Assembly: GCA_019828565.1 (NCBI GenBank)
Contig: JAHDYR010000042.1
Span: 36,548-100,547, forward strand
DNA: 64,000 nt
Source: Carpediemonas membranifera
Lineage: Eukaryota; Fornicata
Reading direction: 5' to 3'
Part shown: piece after piece, positions 28,413-39,128 of the stretch
Layout: every line of letters begins with the position of its first letter
How positions within the stretch are numbered: the first letter of the stretch is position 1
Program-made: the position numbers and the translations under genes
The notes under the pieces: model-generated
What the model was told of the DNA's origin: nothing
Databases searched by the model: none
What the model saw: the letters and a program-made list of their open reading frames with translations, nothing else

Positions 28413-29513
28413 ATGGCGTGGTGCCCTGTCAGCAACGATTCGGAGTTCTGGTATAGCAAGGCGCTTAACTCGTACCGCTGTAGAACAATCTATGTCCTCG
28501 TCTCTGACGCTATTATGCTTCTCTCAATCCTTCTTGCAGCTGTTTTCATCTTATGCTGGGTAATCACGCCGAAAGCAGTTAGTAGAAAGCCCTATTTCAG
28601 TCGTGTCGCACTTATTATCGTCTTTTTAGCCCTTGGCCTGGCATGCCAGGCGTTCGACGTCGTCAACATCTCCAGCCAGGCGTACCTTGACTTCTGGTGC
28701 GACGCCTTTGGCCACATGACGGACACCTGCACATCATACGCGAGCTCCTGGCTCATCCGCTGGGACCGGCGGCTCCTCCGCTATGTCCTGATGCCGCTCT
28801 ACACCAGTCTGCAGTTCGTCGGTTACACGCTCTGCCTGACGACGTCGATCTTCCTCTTCCGGATCCGCCATATCAGCCATGCCAAGGTGGTCAGGCTGAC
28901 CCGCCCCCGCCTTCTCATCGTCGGGTGGTGGGAGTGGGGCCTCTGTCTCGGAGTGGGCGGCCTCATGTTCATCTGCCGGCTCGTATCGTCCCTCTTCATC
29001 GTCAATATTGACCTCAGCCAGGGCAGCCCGGGTCCGTGGACCATCTTCAAATACGTCCTGTTCCAGTTGAACGCGTCCTTCCGCATCGCCACGATGGCAG
29101 TGATAATGCTCCTTGAGTTCGTGGTGTTCGCCCTCATAGTCATTACCATGGTCCGGCTGAAGGGCCAGGGTCGTCTCAGGGCGAACTATCTCTCCCTCAT
29201 CGCCTCGTTCATCCTGCCGCTCCCACCCATGATCGTCATATTCATACTCACCATCGCCATACAGGTCCTGCTGCTCTTCTACTACGCCGACGCCACCTCC
29301 AGTTTGTGCCAGTACTTCATCGAGGACGTACAGACTAACCTCGTCTTCACGACGTCCAACATCCTGGCATTCGTCCTTGGCGCACTGGCCGTCTCACACA
29401 CTTTCCTCATCACCAAGGCGAGACGGGCCAATAGGGCGGCCGTCCGGCGAGAGGTGCAGGCCGGCATCGTCATCCAGCCGCTGAGCGAGGACGACTGTGC
29501 CGTGAGGTTCTAG
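28413..29513 (+). CDS. Seven-helix membrane protein of unknown function
   Basis: The protein has 366 residues from ATG 28413. Seven hydrophobic segments are visible: TIYVLVSDAIMLLSILLAAVF, FSRVALIIVFLALGLAC, the VLMPLYTSLQFVGYTLCLTT stretch, a WGLCLGVGGLMFICRLVSSL stretch, IATMAVIMLLEFVVFALIVI, the LSLIASFILPLPPMIVIFIL stretch and FTTSNILAFVLGALAVS. The N-terminus is outside or lumenal by the positive-inside rule, with cysteines in the first and third outer loops that could pair. The tail is short and basic. The topology is receptor-like, but no class A/C GPCR motif (DRY, NPxxY) is present. No family recognised. Confidence 0.6.
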   Translation: MAWCPVSNDSEFWYSKALNSYRCRTIYVLVSDAIMLLSILLAAVFILCWVITPKAVSRKPYFSRVALIIVFLALGLACQAFDVVNISSQAYLDFWCDAFGHMTDTCTSYASSWLIRWDRRLLRYVLMPLYTSLQFVGYTLCLTTSIFLFRIRHISHAKVVRLTRPRLLIVGWWEWGLCLGVGGLMFICRLVSSLFIVNIDLSQGSPGPWTIFKYVLFQLNASFRIATMAVIMLLEFVVFALIVITMVRLKGQGRLRANYLSLIASFILPLPPMIVIFILTIAIQVLLLFYYADATSSLCQYFIEDVQTNLVFTTSNILAFVLGALAVSHTFLITKARRANRAAVRREVQAGIVIQPLSEDDCAVRF

Positions 29514-29704
29514 GTGTGACAGAGTGGTGCCAGTGTATGGTGCTGGTCCCGCCGCTGTGAGCGACCCTTGTAAAATAGCATTCCCCGCAGTTTAGACTCA
29601 ATAATGCTAATCCTGCGCGGCACAGTCATTTGAGACCAATGGCCTCACATAAACCCCCCTGCTCCAGCGGGGTCAGCAGTACTATCAGTACTTTATCAGT
29701 AACC

Positions 29705-30919
29705 CTACAGATAGCTGTTGGTGTCGTCGCCGCCGTCGAAGCCGCTGTCGAGAGGTGTGTAGCCCGCCCCGCTGTCCTGGCGGGCAGCCGACACGCCGAC
29801 GCTAGTGCAGCAGCAGCACCACAGGGCCCAGCAAGGCGTGCAGAGGTTGCACCCGCACCAGCAGCAGCAACAGGCGAGGAAAAGGACGGCCAGGGCGGCG
29901 TAGGCGGAGGCGCTGAGCCCGAAGCCGCCCCACTTGGCGTATATGATCATGGGGTCAGACTCCATCATGGTGTAGACCTTGACGCTGCCCATGTTGTCAA
30001 CCAGCGGAGTGGCCCCGTTCGTGTCGGTGGAGTAGCGGTAGTGGAGGTCCTTGAAGAGGGAGGAGCGCCAGGTCGCCTCGGACAGACGGTAGCTGTCGTC
30101 GAGGAGGATGATCATCTCGTCAGAATCGAGATACGACCCGCTCTCGCAGACCTTAAAGTGCGGGTCGAAGTAACCGTGGTTGAGGGCCATGCACTGGTCG
30201 GTGCAGAGGGGCTGGGTCTTCGTAGGGTTGGCTAGCACGCAGCTCTTCATCTTGCGGTCGGACATGGGCACCGAGGCGTTGATATAGGTGCTGGTGATGG
30301 CCTCCCGGGTGCCGGGGAGCAGGGGGTGGTTGTTCACGGTTACCTGCAGGTAGTCGCGCTTGTAGACTTCAGTGGCGGTGAGGTAGTTGGTCTGGTCTCT
30401 TGTGTGGTCCGTGGTGAAGGCCTTGCCGTTGTCGGACCAGTAGGACGTGTTGATCGGCAGCTTCACCTTGGCCTTGTCGCCGTCATCGATCGAGGGGATC
30501 GTGGAGGGGTAGCCGGACTTCACGTGGAGCATGGCGGTGTTGGCGTAGTTCAGGGACTCGTCGGAGACGAGCATGGCCTGGTGGGCAAATGCGGGGGCGA
30601 GCTTCTCGTTCCAATGCTTCACATCCTTGTTGAATTGATCAATGTGATGAGCACGGGGGTTCTTGAGCATGAGAATACCGCATATGCTTGCGATAATGAG
30701 CCAGAAAAGAGCGCAGCAGCTGAAGCAGATTGGAGCACACACAAGAGTGGAGAAGAACAGGTAGATGCGGGCAATCATGTCCTTAATGGCCTTTTGGACC
30801 CAAGCAAAGGGGTCTAGCATGAATAGCAAGCCCATCGTGCAGTCGTCAATGATTTGACTGTGCGGAGTTTTGCCCAGACTCCTGTTCCGGAGATCCCCGA
30901 GAATCAGCCCGATAGCCAT
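29705..30919 (-). CDS. Membrane protein with large outer domain and Cys-rich tail
   Basis: The protein has 404 residues from ATG 30919. After about 50 residues come two or three hydrophobic stretches (DMIARIYLFFSTLVCAPICF and CCALFWLIIASICGILML). A soluble domain of about 240 residues follows, with several cysteines (for example CVLANPTKTQPLCTDQCMAL) and possible N-glycosylation sites (NTS, NAS). A single helix (SASAYAALAVLFLACCC) then leads into a very Cys/Trp-rich segment (CCWCGCNLCTPCWALWCCCC), a likely palmitoylation cluster, and a Gly/Asp-rich tail. Its arrangement is that of a surface or endomembrane protein. No family was recognised. Confidence 0.6.
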   Translation of the reverse strand: MAIGLILGDLRNRSLGKTPHSQIIDDCTMGLLFMLDPFAWVQKAIKDMIARIYLFFSTLVCAPICFSCCALFWLIIASICGILMLKNPRAHHIDQFNKDVKHWNEKLAPAFAHQAMLVSDESLNYANTAMLHVKSGYPSTIPSIDDGDKAKVKLPINTSYWSDNGKAFTTDHTRDQTNYLTATEVYKRDYLQVTVNNHPLLPGTREAITSTYINASVPMSDRKMKSCVLANPTKTQPLCTDQCMALNHGYFDPHFKVCESGSYLDSDEMIILLDDSYRLSEATWRSSLFKDLHYRYSTDTNGATPLVDNMGSVKVYTMMESDPMIIYAKWGGFGLSASAYAALAVLFLACCCCWCGCNLCTPCWALWCCCCTSVGVSAARQDSGAGYTPLDSGFDGGDDTNSYL

Positions 30920-30965
30920 ATTATCCTGATATCATTATGATGTGCTTATGATGTGCCGTCGTCTC

Positions 30966-31535
30966 CTACCCGTCCAGCTTCCCCGCCAGCAGCGCCTGCT
31001 CGAAACAATCGGGCGCCGTGGTGTCGACGTCGACATGGGGGAACGTAGGCTGCTGGCACCCTGTATAGTATCTCTGCGTGTTCTCCCAGTCCTCCAGCTT
31101 CGGTCTGTCGCGGCCCTCGCCCCTCTGCTCCATCCTGGCCTTGACTGTCGCGGAGTCGGCGTGGAGCCACAGCACAGTGACCCTCCTGGCGTTTGGAACG
31201 ATGCTCATGATGGTCTCGGGCCAGTGGGGGTCCTGCATCTCCTTAGTGAAGGGTGCCGACACCGCTGCGCTGGTATAAGGGAGGTTGGCATTAGCCAGGG
31301 CGAACAGGGCAGCGTATATTGGCTCGCGGAAGATGGTCTTGAACTGAGTGCTGTCTCTATCGTCGGGGTTTCCATTGATAGCTTTCATCGCGGCTCGAAT
31401 AATCGGCTCGGTGGCCACGTCAATGTCTATGAGCACGGTGCCGAGCTCCTTCGCCAGGCGACGGGCAAATGTGGTCTTTCCCACAGCTGGCATTCCGACG
31501 ACAACGTATAGTGTTCCAGCTGGAGCCTGAGTCAT
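30966..31535 (-). CDS. P-loop kinase-like NTPase (AAA_33/zeta-like fold)
   Basis: The protein has 189 residues. The N-terminal strand and Walker A motif, LYVVVGMPAVGKTTFARRLA, lie at about 9-28. VLIDIDVATEPI at about 34-45 resembles the substrate-binding DxD region of small-molecule and polynucleotide kinases. VTVLWLHADSATVKARMEQRG at about 118-138 is the typical strand plus lid helix with arginines. Size and motifs fit the ATP-dependent kinase families (AAA_33, shikimate/gluconate kinase-like, zeta-like); the substrate is unknown. It is 46 bp upstream of, and on the same strand as, the Cys-rich membrane-protein gene. Confidence 0.7.
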   Translation of the reverse strand: MTQAPAGTLYVVVGMPAVGKTTFARRLAKELGTVLIDIDVATEPIIRAAMKAINGNPDDRDSTQFKTIFREPIYAALFALANANLPYTSAAVSAPFTKEMQDPHWPETIMSIVPNARRVTVLWLHADSATVKARMEQRGEGRDRPKLEDWENTQRYYTGCQQPTFPHVDVDTTAPDCFEQALLAGKLDG

Positions 31536-32218
31536 GCTTTCAGGGAATACGTCACTTAGACTTGGCGTTCCGATTCGAGATCAATGAGGGCTAAACCTGC
31601 ATAGGCACGCCGTATCGCCAAGGGCGGTGACCCATAGCAGGTCTCCCTCCACGTTTTATTCCAGTCGATTGGTGCGATCGTAGTTCAACCGAGCTTGGTC
31701 TCGCCGTTGACGTCGCGCTGCCCTTGAGTCAGCTCCGTGTGTGCATAAGCATCATGTCCGCGTCTTCAGTGCTATGGTGTGATTTCGCAGATTTAGTCCA
31801 TCTTTGACATGCCTCGATGACATGAATTTTTCCAGCAGAGAAGAGACGCACTGACAATACGCTAAACTATGTATGACTGTATGTCCTATGTATGACTGTA
31901 TGACTGTATGTATGACTATTCTCATGCAGATGGTGTGTAGCAACAGCAGTTGCCCAGCTGCATCGCGATTCTCTTACACAGCACGCCTGGCGCGTTTGAT
32001 CCACCTATCTCATGATTATACAGCCAATGGTATCGTATCAAGGCCGCATTCTCACACAGTCACAACTGCAGAGCAGTAGATTCTCAGATACGTACAGCGA
32101 GTACCGAGCGCCCCAGCCGCAGAGGCCTACAAATCCGCAAGCGATGTGAGACGCCGATCACGATCCAGGACCTCGAGAAGGTCATCCAGTACTATCTGAG
32201 CCCGCTGTTACCGTCACC
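31536..32218. other. Intergenic, with TATGTATGACTG short repeats
   Basis: No gene is recognised. At about 31867-31920 there is a degenerate tandem run of TATGTATGACTG/TATGACTG units. The interval marks the border between the gene-dense island and the retroelement-rich part of the window. Confidence 0.45.
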
Positions 32219-33200
32219 ATGGTCGACGGCAGACTCAAGGCCGACCATGAGAACAACCGGATTAAGCTCGCGCTCGAAGCGTGGGACCTGCGGTCCACAA
32301 TGAATGACGAGGCAGTTGTCCGCATTAGCACACTGACGGGGCACAAAAGCAGAGTGACCGATATCGCCACCTCCCCCGACGGCACCATCGGCACTGCATC
32401 AGATGACGGCACGATCAAGCAGTGGCGCTCCAATGGTCGGTGGATGCCCAGGACGCATGGGGGTCATGTTTTGTGCGTAGCAGTGTCACCAGACGGGTCG
32501 ACCATCGCTTCTGGCGGATCCAACCGTCTCATCAAACTATGGGACACAACCGCGGGCCGGTATAATAAGACCCTCAGAGGGCACACAAGGGTTGTGCGTT
32601 GCCTTGTATTCTCGTCCGATGGCCGCACCCTCGTCTCCGGGTCGGATGACAAGACCGCCAAGATCTGGGACGTCGAGGCAGGGCAGTGCAGGTTGACACT
32701 AACATGACATCACGATATTGTGCGTGGCGTGGCCATCTCCCCCTTCGGCTCAACCATTTTCACTTGTGGTTTGGACCGCACGATCAAGCAGTGGTATATC
32801 ACCACTGGTGACTGCTTCGGTACCATTGACGTTGGTTCACAAGCCATCAGCATTGCCTTGTCACCTGATGGGGCCCAAATAGCTTCCGTTACCAACAGCG
32901 GCTCCATCAAGTTCTGTGATTCCGTAACTGGCCAGCTGACTCGGACCATTGATAGGCGCACCAGCACTGTGCGGAGCCTCGCCTTCTCCCCCGACGGAAG
33001 GCATCTGGTGTCTGGGTCCAATGACAAAACCATCAGGTTCTGGGACATTGCGACGGGAGCCCTGATCTGGACGTATCCGGCGCACAATAGTGCGGTGACA
33101 AGCGTCGCGTTCTCTCAAGATGGCACCACGATCGTGTCTGGATCCTATGACAATGCCGCCAAGGTCTGGAGCACACTCCCCCGCACCCCCAAGTTCCTGG
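32219..33200 (+). pseudogene. WD40-repeat protein with in-frame stop
   Basis: At least six WD40 blades are readable: LTGHKSRVTDIATSPDG, GGHVLCVAVSPDGSTIASGG, LRGHTRVVRCLVFSSDGRTL, a block with VRGVAISPFGSTIFTCG, VRSLAFSPDGRHLVSGSNDK and VTSVAFSQDGTTIVSGSYDN, with KLWD/KIWD/RFWD ends. The frame is interrupted by one TGA at 32705-32707, exactly where the glycine of a 'TGH' motif is expected; the same frame continues on the other side, so a G-to-T change would explain it. WD40 propellers are protein-interaction scaffolds. The next reading frame (coiled coil plus kinase) starts about 65 bp later in another frame, so the two may once have been one gene. Confidence 0.7.
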
Positions 33201-33266
33201 CCACCTTCAACCAGCTCTGCTCCAGCCCAGTCACCCCGACGCTGATATTCACATCTACTACGACAT

Positions 33267-35005
33267 ATGGCTCCACGAAACTCAGTCGTACTCCCCGGCG
33301 ACATCGCTCGCATTATGATCCACTTCCTCGCCACTGGTCTGCCCCGCTACTTTTCGATGACGCTGACCCACCCCACGGCCACTGTCTGGCTGGAGGACAA
33401 CGAGGCCAAGACGGACTCCAATGACGACGAGCTGGCCGAGCTCATCAAACTCGTTAACACGTTCAGACCCGACCAGCATGTTGCCGACTTCTGCTCAGGC
33501 GCCGATTCGGGCATTGTCATATGTGATGCGACAATCGACCACCTGCGGCAGATCGCCTCTCCCGTGGTCTCATCGCAGGTCACTCCAGACGTTTTCTATA
33601 TCAAAATGGCCGGCCGGAGTTCGTCCCAGATCAGCATGTCGGATGGACTATTTATGGTCGAAGATCCGCAGAATGATGCAATCATATCGCAGGCGAACTG
33701 CAATCTTTGGAGCGAGCGGGTGGACGAGAGTCGCGATATGATTGCCAGACTCCGGGCAGAACTCTCTAAGGCGAAGACCACCGTTGCTTCCTTCCAGGCC
33801 ATTGTGAACTTCGCCGCTATCGAGCGGGCTGCTGAGCTGAGCTCCACGCTCGATGGCCGCCCCCTGCTCTCGATCTCCATGCCAACACTTGACACTGGCG
33901 ACACTCCGCCGCTCGCTGGCTTCATCGGCCGACTCGGCAAGGCCAGACGCCATCCAGAGACCCGCATCGCCGAGTACGAGGCGGTCATCGCCCAGGCCAG
34001 CGCCGGTGTCGAGGCACTCGAGGCCAGGATCATCGCTATCCGCGCTGCCTACCAGGCGGCATCGGCTATCGTCAACGCCGCCGAGTCTTTCCCCTCGCAT
34101 GATGAGATGGCCCGCGTGCTCAAGGCCGCTGACAACGAGGTCGTCGGCTTCCCCACCCTCGCGCCCAAGCAGCAGGCCAGGTACGCCACGCTCCGCGCCT
34201 TCCTCCAGCCGGTCGTCCGTGAGACGTGGCTGCGGGCCCTCCGTCGGAAGGAGCTTGGTGATGACACGAGCGCCGAGGAGCGCACTATTCGCGGGTTGAC
34301 TGGCCTGGTGGCCGAGGCTGTGGTCCATCTGGCTGGGTTCGCCGAGGCCGACGCTATCGCTGCGCAGCTCCGGTCGCTGGGCGACTACCAGCACATCAAG
34401 AGCAAGGCCGAAGAACTCGAAGAGGATGTCGATTTCTTCAGCAGGAGACGTAAACACGGCTTAGGCAAGCTTAAAGAGGCGCAGAAGGAACTAGACTCCG
34501 TCAAAGCCAAGCTAGCGCGCATGAAACAGATTCATATCGCTGCACGCCGAAGCTCGTCCGGCTCTGCCCTGAGCTGGGTGCCCTCACCGCGCCCTCGGCC
34601 AGCCTCTTCGCCGAGCTGCGCGAAATGGGGCTGGCCCACCTCATGGATCTACCCGAGATGCGCGCCGACCTGTCTCTGTCTGACTTCACTGTTGAGTCGA
34701 CCGTCAGCGAGAACAGAGCGCTGTGCCAGATCGTGGCCCGCGACGGCCAGACCTACTTCGCCAAGACCTTCAAGCTCGACAGCGCGCACCAGCACAAGCT
34801 CTGCGACCGCGAGGCGGGCATCCTGTCACGCATGTCGCACAGCCCCGCAGTGCCAAAGCTGCACTTCGTCCTCGTCGACAGAGCCGAGCAGACCTGCACG
34901 ATCGTCATGGAGCGCCTCGAGGGCCACCTGCACGACTCGCCTGACACTCAGCGCACACTTCTCCACTGGCTGCTCACCGCGATCCACGATCTGCATAGCG
35001 CGGGC
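33267..35005 (+). pseudogene. Coiled-coil plus protein kinase gene, 5' part (split by element A)
   Basis: The first frame, about 420 codons, has no known domain until heptad-like helices at 33720-33820 and 34390-34530 (SKAEELEEDVDFF, KLKEAQKELDSVKAKLARMK). A frameshift near 34540 moves to the frame of a kinase N-lobe: FTVESTVSENRALCQIV, YFAKTFKLDS (catalytic Lys), CDREAGILSRMSHSPAVPKL, TIVMERLEGHL, then LLTAIHDLHSAG, where the 5' LTR of element A begins. The kinase continues beyond the element at 40952. The gene carries one frameshift here and more after the element, so it is probably a pseudogene, though assembly indels could contribute. Confidence 0.65.
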
Positions 35006-35127
35006 TGTTGTGGGTCCTACCCAAAGTTACACAGATTTACGTTATATTTAATAGTCAAGGAGTTTCTCCTCGACACCCTTGTGTCGAGTCTTCTCCTCAG
35101 TAAAAGTTCAACACCCATTGAACCACA
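35006..35127 (+). repeat. 5' LTR of element A
   Basis: 122 bp, TG...CA ends, identical to 40830-40951. It contains a CTCGACAC/GTGTCGAG stem with a four-base CCTT loop, a possible transcription or 3'-processing signal, and ends GAACCACA next to the palindrome GTACTAGTAC. Confidence 0.95.
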
Positions 35128-35148
35128 GTACTAGTACTACCAAAACAT

Positions 35149-36770
35149 ATGGGTACGGAAACTTACAGAAGCCTGAAGAAGAATCCGCCTCTCCTGAAGA
35201 AGTCCTCCATGGACGCTCTTTTGGACTTTGCGGATAACCTCCACGATCATCGCGCCTTAGGCGGCCGCGATGATGTTATTGACCTCATCGAGCCTAGCAT
35301 AGCAGAGCTAGCAGGCCTTAACGACGACGAAGAGGTTGAAGACACTCCTCTCCTGCTCTCCGCGAAGCTCCGTAAGAAACGTCGTGTCGCAGCCCAAGAT
35401 GAACGAGTCCTCAAGCGCCTCGGTGCTGCCCTTCGACCTTCTCGCCCGAGCATGCGTCTACAGCTCTTCCGAGTCCCCGCCAAGTCCTTCGAGCCTGATG
35501 AGGTTGCTCGAGTGAACCGCCGATTCAATCTGCTCTTGAAGCTCGTTCAACCCGAAGATCCCGAGGACGTCTTGAAGGAGACGTACAGCCGCTGCTTCAA
35601 GTTCCCCAACAACAGTCGCATCATGTATCGAGTCAGAGAATCAACGGAGCGCAAGGATCTCAAGGACGCAATGGCTGATGTCCTCGTCATGTCACGCGAC
35701 CTCAAGGAGTCCAAGGAGATGATCGCTTCCTTCGGCGCTGCGGGGGTCTCCGACTCACAGCGTACCAACACCACGCCCTCCCATACACGGCACACGGGGA
35801 GCGGTCCGAAGAACCCTCATCGACGCGAGCCTGACCGCACGAACGTAGCCCCCTCAAAAGGCAAGCCGATCGACAAGCCCAAGCACGAGAAGAAGCCATT
35901 CGTGTGCTTCAACTGCGGTAAGGTCGGTCACTCCGCTCGCCGATGCCCTGCTCCGAAGACAACCTGTTCCAAGTGCCAGAAGCCGGGCCACCGAGCTGAA
36001 TTCTGCCGTTCTGAGGTAAATTCAGCTCGTTGTGTGTTTTCTCTCGGTTCCCGTCAGAGTGTCCTTCCCACCGTCAAGGCTAGCATTCTTAAGCAAGTCG
36101 TGTCCGTCCTGTTCGACTCGGGCGCTGACTGCGCAACCATTGACCCCAAGCTCTGCTACGGCAAGGCAGTGAAGTGGATCTCACACGAGAAGACACTTAT
36201 CGAGACAGTGGGCGGCGTCAGAGAGGCCGAGGGTCAGGTATCCTTCCGCCTCGTCTTAGCGCCCTCGCCATTCACTCCGCGCGGATGCTCTATCACTATT
36301 AAGGCCTACGTCCTGTCGACCGCTTTCGATGTATGCCTGGGTTACCCTCAGATGGTGGAGATCGGCCTTCTCCCTTCGTTGTCTGAGCCTACCAGCGAGC
36401 TCGCAGCCAGCGACGAACCACCTACATTCGAGAAGTACGTCGCGCAAGCCAGAGCCATGTCCTCTTCCTTTTCTCAGAGGCAGGCCGACATCCTCAAGCG
36501 TTACGCCCGGACATTCGTGGACCGTACCGAGCCAAGCCGGCTCGAACCGTATGATTTGGTCCTCAAGGGCGACAGAGTCGTACACATTCGGCCGTACTAT
36601 GTTCCCCCGCCGAAAGTCCCGATCATTCAAGAGCACATTAATACGCTCCTGGCAAAGCGCTACATCGAGGCATGCCAGTCTCAATACGCGAGCCCTACCA
36701 TCATAGTTCCAAAGAAGGGGGGGAAAGACGCGTTTTGTCGTCGACTTCCGCGAGATCAATCAACTAACGG
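35149..36770 (+). CDS. Element A Gag-protease and start of RT
   Basis: From ATG 35149, about 190 residues of helical Gag with a basic tract (KLRKKRRVAAQDERVLKRL) precede two CCHC zinc knuckles, CFNCGKVGHSARRC and CSKCQKPGHRAEFC. A retropepsin follows (SVLFDSGADCATI, then the ILG-like counterpart FDVCLGYPQMVEIGLLP). The RT domain begins with YIEACQSQYASPTIIVPKKG. A run of seven G (36717-36723) then throws the frame; with six G it would read KKGGKTRFVVDFREINQLT, the normal RT motif. Gag, protease and RT therefore share a single frame apart from this indel. Confidence 0.85.
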
Positions 36771-39086
36771 AACCATTCGACTACCCCATCCCTCGCATAG
36801 ACGAAGTTCTCACTCAACTGTCCGGAAAGTCTGTGTTCGCTACCCTAGACTTGTCAGCAGGATACCATCAGATCCCTCTTACTGAACGGTGCCGTCACCT
36901 AACCGCCTTCCGTACTGTTTTTGGTCAATACCAATATACACGGATGCCCTTCGGCTTACGTAACGCCGGAGCGTACTTCCAGAGGGCGATGGAAGACGGG
37001 TTCAAGGGTCTGGTGGGCTCCGCCTGTGTCATATACATTGATGACATCATCGTCATGGGTGCGGATGAGGACGAGTACCTGGGAAACCTCGAAAAAGTCA
37101 TGCAACGCGTTGACAAGCTTAACCTTCAGCTCGGCCGAGATAAGTGCCAGTTCGGTCGGCAAGAGGTCGAGTTCCTCGGGTGGATCATATCCCAAGGCAG
37201 CGTGAAGATCTCACCCCAGCGGACCGAAGATATCGCGAACCTCAAGCTGTCTTCATCCACGAAGGGCATGCAGGGTCTCAACGGATTCCTCAACTATTTC
37301 CGCGATTACATACCCAACTTCGCGGTCCGAGCTAAGCCTCTGCTAGACGCCATGTCCGGTCGGCAGACCCCCTCGAGACGTTCTTCAGAAGTCGCTGGAC
37401 GATCTGAAACAAGCTTTATGTTCGGCCGACGCTCTAGCCATGTTCGACGCGACTAAGCCTCACACCGTCATGACTGACGCATCCGATGTCGGGTACGGAG
37501 CAGTCTTACTCCAAGAGGGCCGACCAGTTTGCTATATGTCGCGTGCGTTCAACGACGTCCAGTCACGCTGGTGTACCGGTGAGAAAGAAGCCTACGCTAT
37601 CGTGGCAGCGTTACAACGATGGCGCAAGTTCCTGTGCTGGGAGAGCTTTACTATTCTCACGGATCACCGGAACCTACTCTATATGTACCGGTCCACCAAC
37701 GCCAAGGTCCGCCGGTGGGCTGATTCGATCGCCGATTTAGATTTCACCCTACAGCACATCGCCGGTCTGGACAACGGTGGAGCCGACGGTCTCTCGAGAG
37801 TATTCTCCATGCAACAGGCGTCGAGGGATCAGGTATCCCGCGCTCATCTCACAGCAGGAGCTCATCTGTCTCGCCGGATGACAACCGAGCAACTTAGGGC
37901 CGACGGTTTGTCTGTCTCCCGTCAAGTCGTAGACGACGTGATTACCGCGTGTCCAGAGTGCCAAGTCTTGGCCCGCCCTCCTGTTGATACACCCGACGGC
38001 CTGCATACAGCTGTAGACCTCCCGTTCCGGCGTGTGGCCATTGACACCATGGGTCCGCTACCGACGGTCAACGGCCTGTCCTACGTGACAGTAATGATCG
38101 ACATGTGCTCCCGCTGGACAGAGCTAGTCCCGGTCAACAGCACCTCAGCCAAAGACGCAGCCAACGCATTGGTCAACACCTGGATTCTACGATACGGATG
38201 CCCCGAAGTCGTCCAATCGGATGGGGGCTCAGAGTTCAAAAACGCTCTGTTCAAACGCCTCTCCGAAGAGATGGGGTTCGACGTCCACATAACGACAGCA
38301 TACCATCCCCAGAGCAACGGTGTCGTCGAACGCGCGAACAAGGAGGTCGAACGCATCCTCAGAGCCAGGAAGCTGGAGTTAAGGAATAACGATTGGGTAG
38401 CACACCTACCAGTCGCCCAATTCTTGGTCAACTCAATGCCCAGGATCCCGACCCGGTTGACTCCGGCCGAGATCATGTTTGGCGCCAATTTATCAATACC
38501 GTCATCGATCTATATCACGGATGCCGCCTCGGCTGGTCCGCCACAGTCGAAGCTAGCCGCAGCCGATGCCGCCATCCAACTCGCCAAAGCAAGGATTAGA
38601 GCCATGCGCGAAGACGCTCTCGCAAAGGCAACCTCATCGAGAAGCGAGATATTGAGCCGTTTCGTGCTGGTCAAATACTACCCAAGACCACCGAGCAAGC
38701 TAGCCCCGGGCTGGCGCGGCCCCATGAGGCGTGTCGCAGCCGTCAAACGTGATGGTGTTGTCGTCGCATATGAGGTACAAGACCTCAGTCAGTCAGCGGA
38801 CGGTCCAACTATCAAGGTAGACGCGGCACGTGTGCGAAGATTTGACCCAGGCAAGCTCTCGGAGCAACAGATCTATGACCTCGCAGCCGCTTCCGTCGAT
38901 GAGTGGCATGTCGAGCGCATCTCACGCTCTAGAGGCTCGGGCCCCAAGTCAAGGCGCGAGTACCTCGTACACTGGGTCGGATTCGAGGATTCAGAGGCTT
39001 CATTCGAACCTTATTCGCACGTCAAAGATTTGGAAGCCCTCGATACATATTTGAAGTCTGACCAAGCCAAGCGTGACGGTCTGTAA
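36724..39086 (+). pseudogene. Element A RT, RNase H, integrase, chromodomain (frameshifted pol)
   Basis: RT motifs: VFATLDLSAGYHQIPL, RMPFGLRNAGAYFQRAM and the catalytic VIYIDDIIVMG. A second frameshift lies in the C-run near 37370. Then RNase H (MTDASDVGYGAVLLQ, YAIVAALQRWRKFL, LTDHRNLLY, GGADGLSR) and integrase with DTMGPLP, SDGGSEFKN and HPQSNGVVERANKEVE, the three catalytic acidic positions. The HHCC finger is reduced, with CPECQVL visible. The C-terminus is a chromodomain, EWHVERISRSRG... REYLVHWVGFEDSEASFEPY, which in chromoviruses directs integration to particular chromatin. Both frameshifts fall in homopolymers and may be assembly errors. Confidence 0.85.
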
Positions 39087-39128
39087 AACTTCTCAACATC
39101 GAAGCTGTATCCTCGAGGAACAAACGAT

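Noticed and set aside
31560-31760. Possible tRNA gene (a GATTCGAGATC segment)
   Set aside because: No matching acceptor stem, D-arm or anticodon arm could be drawn around it. No tRNA was found anywhere in the window by eye.
31867-31920. Possible CRISPR or regulatory array from TATGTATGACTG repeats
   Set aside because: Units are contiguous and irregular, with no spacers. It is a simple microsatellite.
32720-33424. Separate WD40 gene starting at 32720
   Set aside because: It is in the same frame as the upstream WD40 blades and is separated only by one TGA, so it is treated as one broken gene.
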